Below, in pieces: positions 42,773 through 54,239 of a DNA stretch of 64,000 nt; the first letter of the stretch is position 1, and the number at the start of each line of letters is the position of its first letter. This stretch comes from Dendrobium chrysotoxum. Lineage: Eukaryota; Streptophyta; Magnoliopsida; Asparagales; Orchidaceae. The DNA lies in the NCBI GenBank assembly GCA_019925795.1, contig CM034311.1:31599472-31663471 (forward strand). The letters run 5' to 3'. The notes under the pieces are model-generated. The model was not told where the DNA came from, did not search any database, and saw nothing but the letters and a program-made list of their open reading frames with translations. The position numbers and the translations under genes are program-made.

Positions 42773-45700
42773 GTGTGCTCTCACAAAAGGCCTCGTAAGA
42801 GCATGTGGTACCTGGACAGCGGATGTTCAAGATATATGATTGGAGATATAAATCAATTCATTTCGCTGGAGGTCAGGGCTGGAGGCAAGGTCTCTCTTGG
42901 AGACAATATCACTAAGAAAGTAGTAGGTGCAAGTATAGTCAAAAACTCCAAGAATCTTTTGATTGAAAATATTTTACTTGTAGATGTACTGAAACAGAAT
43001 CTTCTCAGCATCAGCCAGCTATGTGATAAAGGCTTCAGCATTAAGTTCCTGCATACTTGCTATATTATAAGCTTAAATGATAAAATTATTTTGTAGGAAA
43101 AAAGAGTCAATAATATCTACATGCTGAATTTAAATTACTTTAAAGCTGATGTTGCTATTTGCTTAAAAACTGCTGCTGATGAGTCTTAGCTGTGGCATAG
43201 GAGGTTATATCATGCCAGTATGAAAATCCTTAGTATAGTCACCAAAAAGACTTAGTTAGAGGTGTCCCCAAGCTTAAGTTCACCAAGGACTACCTATGTG
43301 ATGTATGTCAATTAGGGAAGCAAGTCCACTCCTCTTTTCACTCAATTAAGGACATCAACACCTCTAGAACTTTAGAAGTCCTTCACATGGATTTGTTTGA
43401 ACCCATTAGCACTGCCAACTTAGGGGGAAAAGTCTATAGATTTGTGATTATTAATGACCACTCGAGGTTCACTTGGATTAAATTTCTGTCACATAAGTCT
43501 GAGTCATTTGATGAATTTAAATCTTTCTCCACTTGGATTTAGAGGAAGTTAGGTTGTGAGATCTTGACTATTCATAGTGATCATGATGGAGAGTTTAAAA
43601 ATGTGAGATTTGAAATATTCTGTGAGGAACAAGGGATTAGCCATAACTTTTCAGCTCCTAGGACCCCTCAGTAGAACAGGGTAGCTAAAAGGAAGAACAT
43701 GACCTTAGTGGAAGCCACTAGAGCCATGCTTGCTGAGTATTCACTTCCAAAATACTTTTGGGCTGAAGCGATGAACACTGCCTGTTATATGTTTAATAGG
43801 GTGAATGTTAGATCCAATATGAATAAGATATCTTATGAGATCATTAAGGGTAGAACTCCAAACATGTCCCACCTTCATGTCTTTGGCTGTAAGGTTTTCA
43901 TTCTGAACAATGGGAAATTATCCTTAAAAAAATTTGACCCAAATCTGATGAAGGAGTGTTCTTAGGCTATTCTAGTGTGAGAAAATCCTTTAGGGTGTTT
44001 AATAAGAGGACTTTGGTGGTGGAGGAGACAACTCATATGGTGTTTGATGAATTTGATCCTAAGGAGAATAGAGTTGAGGAAGAAGAAGATGTAGGAGAGA
44101 TTACCCAAGGAGTTGAAAATATAAATCTGGAGGAAAGGATAGAATCTCAAAACACTTTTCCTAGAGATTGGAGATATGCTTCGAGTCATCCTAAAGAACT
44201 GATCTTAGGAGACCCTTCTGAAGGTGTTAGAACTAGGCATGGACTTAGGAAGGAAGTAAACCATTCTGTCTTTATCTCAATGACTGAACCCACTAACATC
44301 AATCAAGCCCTTTCTGATGAATTTTGGATCTTAGCTATGCAAGAGGAATTGAATCAATTTGTAAGGAATGATGTTTGAGAGTTAGTAGAAAGACCTATGA
44401 ATCAAAATGTAGTAGGAACCAAGTGGGTCTTTAAGAATAAGATGAATGATTTTGGTGTGGTGGTTAGGAATAAGGCAAGATTGATAGCTAAAGGGTATAA
44501 CCAAATTGAAGGGATTGATTTTGAGGAGACCTTTGCCCCTGTAGCTAGATTGGAAGCCATTAGGGTGCTACTAGCCTTTGCATGTTTTAAGAGATTTAAG
44601 CTATTTCAAATGAATGTCAATAGTACCTTTTTAAATGGGGTAATAAAAGAGGATGTCTTTGTAGAGCAACCCCTAAGTTTTGAGGGTTCTCAATATCCAA
44701 ATCATGTTTATAAATTAAAAAAGGCCTTGTATGGATTGAAATAGGCACCCAGAGCTTGGATTGAGAGGCTTAGCACATTCCTACTAGAAAGAGAGTTTGT
44801 TATGGGGAGCGTAGATACCACCCTTTTTCTTAGGAAAATAGGAGATGATCTACTCATTGTCCAGATCTATATTGATGATATACTTTTTAGATCTTCTGAT
44901 AAAAATTTATATGATGATTTTTCTAAGACAATGATTAAGGAGTTTGAGATAAGTATTCCTACTTTTTAGGATTTAGCATAAGGCAAATGGATGATAAAAC
45001 TTTTCAGAATCAATCAAAATACACTAAGGACATCTTGAAGAAATATGAAATGGATAAAGCTAAGCCAATCAACACTCCCATGAGTTTCACTGTTTAGTTA
45101 GATAAGGATTTAAATGAAAAATCTGTTGATCATAAGAAATTTAGGGGAATAATTGGATCACTGCTTTACCTGACTGCTAACCGACCTGATATTATGTTTA
45201 GTGTTTGTCTTTGTGCTAGATTTCAAGCTGATCCTAAGGAAACCCACCTGACTGCAGTTAAGAGAATCCTTAGATATCTCTTAGGGACCCCAAACCTAGG
45301 AATCTGGTATCCTAGGCACATCACTTCTTTTGAGATTATTGGATATTCTGATTCTGATTTTGCAGGGTGTATGGTGGATAGAAAGGGCACTTATGGAACT
45401 TGCCAATTCATATGATAGTCTTTAGTCTCCTAGTCCAGTAGAAAATAGAACTCAGTTACACTTGCCACTGCTGAAGCTGAGTACATTGCCTTAGGAAGTT
45501 GTGTGGCCCAAGTCCTTTGTTTGAAGCAATAAGTTTTGGATTTAGGATTACCTGTTGGCATAATTTCAGTTCTATGTGATAACACCAGTGCCATCTGCAT
45601 TTCTAAGAATCTAATCCAATATTCTAGAACCAAACACATTAATATAAGGCATCACTTCATTAGGGACCATGTTACAAAAGGGGACATTGAGCTACATCAT

Positions 45701-45805
45701 GTAGCAACTGAAAATCAACTGGCTGACATCTTTACTAAACCACTGGCCTTTGACTCATTCAGCATTTTGAGGACCAGATTGGGTGTGATTGACATAAATG
45801 CATGA
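42773..45805 (+). pseudogene. pol of the SIRE-like element, heavily broken
   Basis: Domains in order with approximate positions: protease with DSGCSRYM (42815); GAG-pre-integrase LWHRRLYHAS (43192); integrase with DLF (43394), HSDHDG (43574) and, where the catalytic Glu is expected, AKRKN (43684) with Lys instead; RT from NQNVVGTKWVF (44403) through ARLIAKGY, LKKALYGLK and YIDDILF (about 44870); RNase H with TAEAEYIALG (45471), DNTSAI and ADIFTKP, ending at the TGA at 45803-45805. At least ten in-frame stops and several frameshifts are present; many stops are TAG. It cannot encode a working enzyme. Confidence 0.9.
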
Positions 45806-47612
45806 ATCTGATGACTGCTGATTTCTGAATTTTCTATTTTTCATTCTATTTCTATTAGTTATTTATTTGATTTGATTATCTGTTTCCTGTTGGTTTATAT
45901 TTTTTGTTGATTTTTATTTTAGTATTGTTATTTTTCTGATTTGAGTATTTATTTTAATGCAATTTCTTACTTGTTCTTGATTTACTTTTTTTTTAAATCA
46001 GATCACTGCTCACTACTGCTGATAAACTGGATTTCTGATTGAGAGTTTTACCTTATTTTTTTGTTTGAAAGCTTGTAAGCAGTGATTGACTCCACTGAAT
46101 CTATTAAAAGAAAGAAATGTTGATGATTATTTCTCTTCCTCTAACTCATTTAATAGTGTATTATTTCTTTTGGATAAAAATCTTTTTCAAAATTAAAAAG
46201 TTGATTTTTAAAATAGAGATTTATTTTATCTTCCTACAGTAATCTATCTCATATGAATAATATTTTTAAAGTTTTAGATCATTGTTATATTTTTCTTAAT
46301 CAGGTGATTGCATTTATCATATGATGTATGATTTTTGTTCTGTGAATTACTCCTTATTGTAGAGAGTGAGTTTTGTCCTCTCTGATGTATGGAAGATAAT
46401 TTCACAACTGAGATTCTTTAACGATTATGAAAGAAAGTGAGCTTACAAAAGATGCGTAAAGAGCACCAAAATGAAAAGAGGCACAAAATGAGCCCAAAGC
46501 TGAAAAGATGCGTAATGTCGTCAAATTAGAAAGATACACAAAGTTTATCAAAAATTAAAAGGTGCGCAAAGAGCGCCAAATAAATTAAAAAAGAGGCACA
46601 AATGAGCCCACAAAGAAATAAGCTTTCTTTTCTTTCAGATCTTTAAATGTCTTAGAAAAATTCATGCGCCACTTAATATTCCCAAAAACTTAAGATGAAA
46701 AATCATAATTTTTGATTCATTACTTTATAATACTATTATATCAGATATTTTTCTAGAACGAGGCTTGAAAGGATCTCTTTTCAAATCTAACTTCTTTTCT
46801 TCTGAATTAGACTTTTTATTTGAAAGAAATTTTAAACTGTAAGGTGTACGAGGTAGGAGTTATGAAAGTTAATTTTCTAACTTTTTCTGGATTTCAACAT
46901 TGTCGATTTTCTTCTTATTGGCTTTTGAATTGAAAATCAGGCAAAATTCTATTTTACTGGAGCTGATAAAAAAATCATTATTTTCATTATTGTTTTTCTC
47001 ATTTTTATTTTTTATTTGCTTTCATTTTAGAATTTTCTTTTCTTGTGTGTTTTTGGGATCCCTGATCTTTCCTCTCCATCCTTCATCTTTTTCACTTTTT
47101 TCTTCACATCATCCTGGACAATCCCTACATCATCCTGGACAATCCTACATCATCCTGGACGATCCATACATCATCTTGGATGATCAATTCAAATCATCCC
47201 CACCATGATCCAACGGCTGATATGCATTAATTATTGGTGATCGTCCTGGACGATCCACCACATCATCCTAAACGATCCACGTGGCAGCAGTTGGATGATT
47301 TAAATTTGGCCCGTCCGATTTAGTTATTGCATATCATCCTGGATGATCCACCGAATCATCCTAGACGATACTTTTCGTCAAAGGTCGTCCGGCTGGACTC
47401 CTCGGGACGATCGCCTGTGTCTAATCATCCTGGATGATATCTGATCGTCCTGGATGATCATACCACCTTTTTGACCAATCGGCCTGGACGTTATTATTAT
47501 CCCTATCATCCTGGACGATCCTGCGATCATCGTGGATGATCCGGCCGAATTCGATTTTAAATAGCCGTTTACTTCAGAATTTTCTCACACATTCTCTTCT
47601 AATCCTTTTCTA
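45806..47612. other. Spacer between pol and the extra ORF, with a second palindrome array
   Basis: T-rich to about 46.4 kb, then a stretch with repeated gcgcaaagagcgccaaa-like words (about 46440-46610: pieces aaaagatgcg, aaaaggtgcgc, aaaagaggcac), then AT-rich, then the palindrome array at 47105-47542 directly before the extra ORF. Confidence 0.6.
47105..47542. repeat. Array of the 15-bp palindrome, internal
   Basis: About 13 copies of atcrtcc-N-ggaygat in 430 bases (for example 47238, 47262, 47332, 47355, 47424, 47443, 47504), many as the decayed form atcatcctggatgat. They sit just before the start of the post-pol ORF. Confidence 0.85.
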
Positions 47613-48694
47613 ATGGATGGTGGTAAGATATCCAGGCAGTAAGGTGCTAGTTCCTCCCGGGGAAATACCGATCCCCGCTTTCTTGATGCAGCAGATCAAG
47701 CTGCCTTTCAACAATATCTTGATGCTGGGATCACGATCTCCAAAACTGTGAACCCTCGGATCCTCACCTATCCGGTATTGGATCTGTTCACTCACACATC
47801 CCTCACCTTCATTCTTACTTTGGCTTTTCCCTTCAGCACTGAGCTCCTTAGGGTTTTCTTTGCCAATCTTCGCATCACCTCTAATTACTCAGCCCTTTAG
47901 TCCTTTATGATTCAACGACCTGTCGAATTAACCCTCCAGGACTTTCATAACATTCTTGAACTGTCCACTTCTGGCGATAAACTTTATATTCTAGCCTCTG
48001 ATCCTGACTTTGATTGGAGTGTCCCCAACCACTTCCTTAGAAACACCAATACCCAATACCACGACCAAGACTGTTCCTCCCTAGTCAAGGATGCTAGGAC
48101 AATCTAACATATCCTTCGCTCCTCCGTCATTCCTAAAGCTGGGGACTGCATCCACATCACTCTTTTGCTCTCCATCACTACCTACTACATCATGGCCCGT
48201 TTTGACTTTAATGCTACTGATTTAATCTTTCGCTACATTGAACAACTGATGACCATTAGGGATCTGGGCCATAGGAGACGTCTCAATCTAGCTTTAAGAC
48301 ATCTCATCCACTATGCCCTTGAAATAAAATATAACTTTTAATATCCAGATCCAGCCAAAATCCCACATATCTTCTTCTCTAACAGCCTTTTCATACTCTC
48401 CATAGTACTAGACTTCATCTAGAGCCCGTAGTGGATGTTGAGGGAGAAGAGGGGGAGGCTGCTCTTGAGCCAGCTACAACTGCTTCACCTGCTCCTTTTC
48501 ATATAGCATCACCCTTAGATCACTTAGTGCAGTGCTTTGACCAGTGGGAGGCTCTCTTTGACTGCTATGTGACTCACCAACAAAAGCAGCATGACCAGGA
48601 CATGACCTGGTTTGGTGAGCAGTTCGCCACCATTCATAGTTACTTTCATCCACCACCACCTCCTCCATCTGATCAGGATCTGCCTCTCTATTAG
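47613..48694 (+). pseudogene. Post-pol ORF (env-like position) of the SIRE-like element
   Basis: Starts MDGGKISRQ at 47613 and can be followed for about 360 codons through stops at 47640, 47898, 48105, 48339, 48419 and 48428 and a frameshift near 48430, ending with a Pro-rich tail (PPPPPP) at 48694. The segment LFTHTSLTFILTLAFPFSTE followed by LLRVFFANL and VELTLQDFHNIL resembles the plant retroelement accessory-ORF family often listed as a putative plant transposon protein, rather than a viral envelope; I see no signal peptide. Its function in such elements is not established. The position after pol matches the env-like ORF of SIRE elements. Confidence 0.6.
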
Positions 48695-48945
48695 GTTGTT
48701 TGTTTTACTTTATTTTTGATATTTTAGTTTGTTGTTATTTTTTTATCTTTACTGTTCCTCCTTTTTGTGATGTCAATAAGGGGAGTTATTTTTGTGTTAT
48801 AGTAGTTTTGTTTGTTGTATTGAATGTCACTGGTTATCAATGATTAGTAAAATTTATCTTCTCTCATCTGTGCTTTAATTATTGCAATTTGGTTGATTTG
48901 GAACTACTAAGTAAATATTTGACATCATAAAAAAGGGGAGATTAT
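48695..48945. other. 3' untranslated part and polypurine tract of the SIRE-like element
   Basis: T-rich stretch ending in gacatcataaaaaaggggag, the purine tract at 48930-48941, a few bases before the 3' LTR. Confidence 0.75.
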
Positions 48946-50737
48946 TGCAAACCTGAATTTAAGGATTATAATTTTGATGATAACAAATATTTCTTTGTTC
49001 TGTTTTGGTTGATTAACATTTCAGGTATAAAAGATCAAATGTAATCCAAGCCAACTCAAGATTGAGTCCGCATGTGTTTAATTATAATTTTCCCTTTCTT
49101 GAGTTAAATGTAATGTAATTGATCACCTAGCTAAGTAACCTTGCACACACACACTTAAGGGGAGAGTTTTAATGAGTTAGGTTTTCTGTTTCAAATTTTG
49201 TTCATATCATCTTAGACGATATTCATATCGTCCTGGACGATCCAGTGAAAATAAAAACCCTAATTAGGGCGACCATGTTTAAGTTGATTTGATTAAGAAG
49301 ATTGTCCTAGACGATACACATATCGTACAAGACGATAGGCTCAAATCAAAAATTCTCAGCCACCAGATTAAGTTAGGTAAGTTTTTATTTTTAGAGATTT
49401 GGTCTGATCGTCCCGGATGATACGTGTATCTTCTAGGATGATCCATTACAATTATACCTAAATTAGTTTGGTGATTAAGGAAAGTAATTAATATGTGATT
49501 GATATGATCATATCGTCCTGGACGATCGCAATATCAGCCTGGATGATACATGCAAAATCCTCATCGTCTAGAGCACTTCACCTGGACGATCCGAGAAATG
49601 TGTTGGACGATATTCTTGATTTTAAACTAATCGTATGGGACGATCGTGATATCGTCCCAGACGATCAAGTTATTTTGAGATCGTCCAGCATGTTTTGGCT
49701 GCACGACCCGAGCTGTGTGCAGAACGATTTTGTCATTTTTGAACTAATCATACAGGACGATATACTTATCATGCTGGACGATCAAGTCATTTTGAGATCA
49801 TCCAGCACAAGTTTTCCTGGATGACCAGAGTTGTCTTCTGGATGAAATTCTTGATTTACACTAATTGTCCCAGACGATTGCAGAATCGTACGAGATGATC
49901 TAAATAAATTTTATCTACTAATCATCCAGAGGAACCAGATCATCCAAGCTGATACATGTGATTTTGAACTGATCGTGCAGGACGATCTTTGACTACCAGT
50001 TGAGATTTAGAATAATTTTTGTGCATTCTTATTTAAAATCTTTTTCTTTCAACAAGAAAAATCTTTTTGCCACTTTTCTTTTTAGAGAAAATCTTGAGAG
50101 AGAGAGAGAGAGCTTGGGAGAGAGAGAGAATCTTTTGAGGGGGAGTTTGTGTGGTGTTCACAAAGGTTGCTCCAAGCAAGGATCTGAGTCGTCTTCTCCG
50201 ATCGTCGTCTCTTGTCTTATTGGTGTCTCTGTGGGAGGATCGTCCGCAAGAAGATCCAGATTCTATGCCTGCTTCAGGATGAAGCGAAAGGAGTCCAAGT
50301 TCTCTGCCTGCTTCTGGAGAAAGCGAAAGGAGTTTAGGTTCTCTGCCTCACAGGATTGGTGGAAAGGAGTTTTGTACAGGCTTCTCCGCCTTGCTGTGGG
50401 AGTAGAAGGAGAGTCACTTAGTGTTAGTGCAATACCTGAAGGGGAGGCTCCGAGAAGTGAACGTAGGTCAAGTAGACCAAACCACTATAAAATTTGGTAT
50501 GTTCTTTCTGATTATTTTTCGCTCTTATTTTTCTGTTGATGATTATGTGATTGTGATTATTATTTCATTATCGTGAACCTCTGCACATCATCGCAAAACT
50601 GTCATTGTGTTAAAACATTCAAAAAGTTTTTTCTAAATTATTTTTGCTCACGAATTTTTTAAAATTACCAATTCACCCTCCTCTTGGTTAGCATCGGGAC
50701 TAGTTCACAAGGGCTTAACATCCCTCATGAACTTTCA
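48946..50737 (+). repeat. 3' LTR of the SIRE-like element (1792 bp)
   Basis: Same layout as the left LTR: palindrome array (49206-49985), GA run, 39-bp repeats (about 50258-50375) and the end actttca. More of its palindromes show CpG decay than in the left LTR. Confidence 0.95.
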
Positions 50738-51962
50738 ACTTTTCTTTTCTCTCACCTCACTTTTCTCTCAAATCTTTTTTTTTGTTTTTTTTTTCTTTTT
50801 TTCTGTTTCAGCCGAATGCTAAAGGAAAAGGCATTTTAAAATGTTTTAAAGATTCTTTAGTGACTTAAGATATTTTATAATATAATAATAATATTATATT
50901 ATATAATTAACTTAATTAATTTTTTAGTATAAAATTTATATAAAATTTTTTGGGCTTTAAAAATTATAGAAAAATATTCATAAAATAATCATTTTATTTA
51001 AAAAAATATTGGTGAAATTGGTTTGTAAAATGGACACTTATCGGTCCCGAAATCCCCACTTATACAGATATGTGTTAATGAAATTTATATAAATTCTTTT
51101 GAGGCACTCTAGCACTGAACACCCTTCGGCTCACTTATCTTCCTTAGGCACCCTTGTTTGCTTGAACAAATTTAAGAGGAAGATCTTGATTTCTGCACTG
51201 CTGGTTATAGCAGCTGCACCTTTTTCCCTTTATCAGACTTCTTGCCTAGACCAAGAGAAGAAGCCTTGTCTGAATCGTAGCCTTGCATCTTCTTAGCTGG
51301 ACCGAGAGACACCATCAGAACCAAATCACATTCGATAGCGTGTAGAAGATGCAGGAAAAATAAGAACAGAGAACCAAGTTAAGAAGTGGAAGTGAATTGC
51401 TTAGGCCAATCAATTATTGCCCATAAACAATGACATCTTATTCAAATGTAATAGGTGAAATAAGAATTACAAGATAAGAGAATAAAACCCTTCCCAGCTA
51501 TTACGCCCAGGTCACCCATCTATCTCAAGCCCCAAGCACTCCCACAGCCCCTTCTTATTTTTCCCTGTTCAGACACTGTTAGCCTATGTGCATGACCTGT
51601 CCACCAATCCAGCATACATCTCCACAAGCAAAGCGTCGTCCTAACCCCAGTGTCTCCCACGCGACATACGTATCCTGCTTGATCCTGCACACTCGATCGC
51701 ATAGAGCCCACCTACCCGCATCCACAGTGCTACAAGCGTCCGCCCGAACTCCACCCGAAGCCCAAGAATCTGCTTGTTGCAAACTTATGGCAGCCTCTGC
51801 TCCGTTCTGCGTGCTACAACCCAAGCAACTTAATCCGCCCGACCTCCGCAGTCTTGCTCCCAGCGCGACACGTGCGACCCCCATCCCTACTTTGGTGTGC
51901 GTCATCGACAACCCGATCGCCTCGTCTTCTTGATTACAAGAGCCTTTCTTCGGCCCCACCTA
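50738..51962 (-). other. Remnant of a minus-strand LTR element, internal part (tentative)
   Basis: The first 300 bases are AT-rich. From about 51.1 kb the sequence becomes GC-richer, and from 51490 to 51962 it is open on both strands (reverse 51579-51959, 126 codons; forward 51586-51933, 115 codons) with no domain I can recognise. It lies directly downstream, on the reverse strand, of a primer site and LTR, so it is the leader or start of a defective gag region. Confidence 0.4.
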
Positions 51963-51974
51963 GGTCTGATACCA
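51963..51974 (-). other. Primer binding site of the minus-strand remnant
   Basis: Reverse strand tggtatcagacc is one or two bases away from the tRNA-iMet site and lies three bases after the LTR end. Confidence 0.7.
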
Positions 51975-51977
51975 GCT

Positions 51978-52210
51978 TGTTGGGATTTCTTGAAGAGGAA
52001 GAAGCTTCTTGATCTTTCTTGGACGAGAGGGAGAGGGAGAGGGAGAGGGAGAGAAGGGAGAGAGGAGTTTTCGAGGAAAATAAAACTCAGTTTTATTAAA
52101 TTTTTCTCACAAATACATCAACATATAGTATGTATATATAAGTATTGACAACAGTGTAATGTCTTGCGGAACAACTTAACCTAAAACTAGACCAATCCTA
52201 ATATTTTTCA
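51978..52210 (-). repeat. 5' LTR of the minus-strand remnant (233 bp)
   Basis: On the reverse strand it starts TGAAAAATATTAGG and ends CCCAACA. It has a TATA-like ttatatatacata (about 52130-52143) followed by an AATAAA (reverse of tttatt, about 52092). A gagggagagg hexamer repeat (52027-52060) lies in the transcribed part. No partner LTR is seen to the left, so the element is truncated. Confidence 0.6.
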
Positions 52211-53305
52211 TAGGTGGAGTGCTTATAGTTTAAAGGTGGGAGATAGGCTAGTATTTATAAGGCCATCTCCAACCAAAAAACTCATTTTCTCTCCAAAATA
52301 CAGTAATACTCCAAAATGCTGTACCTCGTCTTCAACCGAACTCCATTTTCTAACATTAAAAAAAGAATATTCTATGTACATTCTTTCTTAGATTTTATTT
52401 TATATTTATTTTTAATTATATATTTATATTTATCAAAGTTTTATATTATCAATTTGTCTCATATTTTATTTTATATTTATCATATATTTATATTTATCAA
52501 TTTATTATATTTATCAATTTTATCATATATTTATATTTATTTATTTTTAATCATATATTTATATTTATAAATTATTAATAATAAAAATCTACACTTAAAA
52601 AACTAAAATTAATAACCTAATTTTCGAATTTAAAAAAAAAAATAGCGTGGGTTAACAGTTCGACGCCAATATTAACGTCGCATTGTTCACTCCCGGAATT
52701 AAGCGGGATTTCTAGCATTCGGTTAAAGCGGGAAGACGGCATACAAGTATTTCACGTTCCATCGGATGGTCTAAGAGGGCGAGATACCTCCTTATAATTT
52801 GAACCATGGGACCAAAGTTCAATACTCTTTGGTCTATACGTGCCGAGGTGGTATACTCTCAGGCTTGGCCATTTTAATACTTTATAGAGCCACACTCAGA
52901 GTTTGCACTAATATAATACTTGATGAGTTGCTAACAGGATGGCAATTAGCCGTTAACTTTTTCACTCATGAATTTTAGTTTGATCTTTGTGTCGCAAAAT
53001 TTTATGACAAATGATTTTCTCCTCATTATCTTAGTCATACAATAAATATAACTTTGATTGAGAGGAATTAATCTTCATACCTCATAAATGATTTGATCAC
53101 GACGACATTTGAGTGGATCTTATTCTGCTAAATTAGCAAATCGGGTTCTATTCAGGTGCTTGATCTAATTTGCATTTATTTGGGACCCCTTCAATTGTTG
53201 GTGCTTCGATTTTCCGAGTTCCATATTCAATGGTTTTATTGAATGCAATTTTATAATAAATTAACTTTACGTGCATGAATTAAATAAAATTATTGATTTA
53301 AAAAT
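52211..53305. other. AT-rich spacer with a tatttatattta repeat
   Basis: From about 52380 to 52580 the sequence is a degenerate array of tatatttatatttatca words. A GC-richer island follows (about 52640-52870) without an open frame. Nothing else recognised. Confidence 0.5.
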
Positions 53306-54125
53306 ATATCCTTTATTCATCAACAATTAATGACTAAAATCAAGCCAATTGTCAATTGGAACACGAGCAACTGCAACTGTGCGACAGCAAAGCAGTGCAT
53401 TATCGTCATTTCATTTGCGAGGCCATAGCTTTTAATAAGCCCGAAAGCATTCAGAAACAGAAAGTGGCGTAGAGAGAAAAATAACAATGATGCTTCTTGA
53501 GGTGGTGACCTGCGGCTGCATGCGAGTGGATAGGATAGATAAACCGGTTCTTTCAACTTCATCTGAAAATCTGGATAAACGAAGGCAAAGAAAATCGAAT
53601 CTCCAAGCATCGACGATGATGTGGAAGCCTTCACTCGACGCGATCCCTGAGAATGGTAAGCTGGCTGTTCCGCCGGCAAAGCCTGGTTCATGTAGGAAAG
53701 TAGGGCATAATATAGAGAAGGCGGGAGCGCTAAGAACTGCCAAGCCTTCCCCGGCTGTGGAGGAGAGATGCAGGTAAAATTACAACTCTCTGGCAATAAA
53801 ATTTTACGCTAAAAAAAATTCGTTGTATTATTTTTCAAAAATGCTGCTGTGAGCTCATATTAGATTATTATTTTATTTACGTTTTCAGATATGATCATAT
53901 GCGCGATGTCTTCTCTGCATTTGCGACAACAGCTTTTGGATTTTGATGGCTTGGGAATGATTGACAAAAGGCAATGAGATGGAGTAGGGATGAGAGGGTC
54001 AATGGAGGGAGCCAGGGAGGATATCTAATTTCCTCTTTGACAAGCAGATATCGCTGTTGGCATAAAATTACTTGTAACTTTTGCTTTCATGTTATCGCAT
54101 GAATTTTTTTTTTTATGTAATTAAA
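53306..54125. repeat. Duplicated locus, copy B (first part)
   Basis: Matches 14127-14579, 17276-17803 and 23059-23130 in order and without their insertions. The junction text tttgacaagcagatatc (about 54034-54050) is the unoccupied target of the gypsy element. Confidence 0.85.
53487..53946 (+). CDS. Small two-exon gene or gene fragment, unknown
   Basis: Exon 1 runs from an ATG at 53487 to 53773, an intron 53774-53888 (donor cag/gtaaaa, acceptor ttttcag/a) follows, and exon 2 ends at the TGA at 53944-53946. Spliced, this gives about 115 residues: a basic Ser/Lys-rich first half (SSENLDKRRQRKS), then WKPSLDAIPENGKLAVPPA, a segment with EKAGALRTAKPS, and a C-terminal YDHMRDVFSAFATTAFGF. No signal peptide, membrane span or known domain. 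The same splice sites and exon order persist in the broken copy at 14.3-17.7 kb, which supports the exon structure. Without an upstream promoter or homolog it could also be the last exons of a larger lost gene. Confidence 0.45.
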
Positions 54126-54239
54126 TTTAATAAACTTTGTATATGATGTTGGGGAAGTAAAATCACCTAGCAAAATAAATAAGAAATAGAAAATGGCAGC
54201 GGAAAGAAAGAACATTAAGATTTAATGTGAAAAAAAAAT
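54126..54239. other. Junction between copy B and the PMD fragment
   Basis: AT-rich sequence not present in copy A. Probably the edge of the insertion that brought in the mobile-domain fragment. No target duplication found. Confidence 0.35.

Larger units (their letters stand above)
39110..50737 (+). mobile_element. SIRE-like Ty1/copia element (11.6 kb), decayed
   Basis: LTRs of about 1.79 kb, an iMet primer site, long gag-pol, an extra ORF after pol, and a purine tract (about 48930-48941) before the 3' LTR. Domain order protease, integrase, RT, RNase H is that of Ty1/copia. The large size, the LTR start (tgcaaacctg...ttttgatgataacaaa) and the post-pol ORF fit the SIRE/Maximus lineage. In the first 200 bases the LTRs differ at about 8-9 percent of positions by eye, so it is an old insertion. 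Flanking acttt occurs close to both ends (39102-39106, 50738-50742), a probable target duplication with a few bases of uncertainty at the left end. Confidence 0.9.

Noticed and set aside
51579..51959. 126-codon reverse and 115-codon forward frames in a GC-rich island
   Set aside because: Both are open because of base composition, with no domain. Position next to a primer site and LTR suggests leader sequence.
52240..52330. MITE end (ggccatctccaacc...)
   Set aside because: The word resembles a common MITE end, but I found no matching inverted end or target duplication within the next 600 bases.
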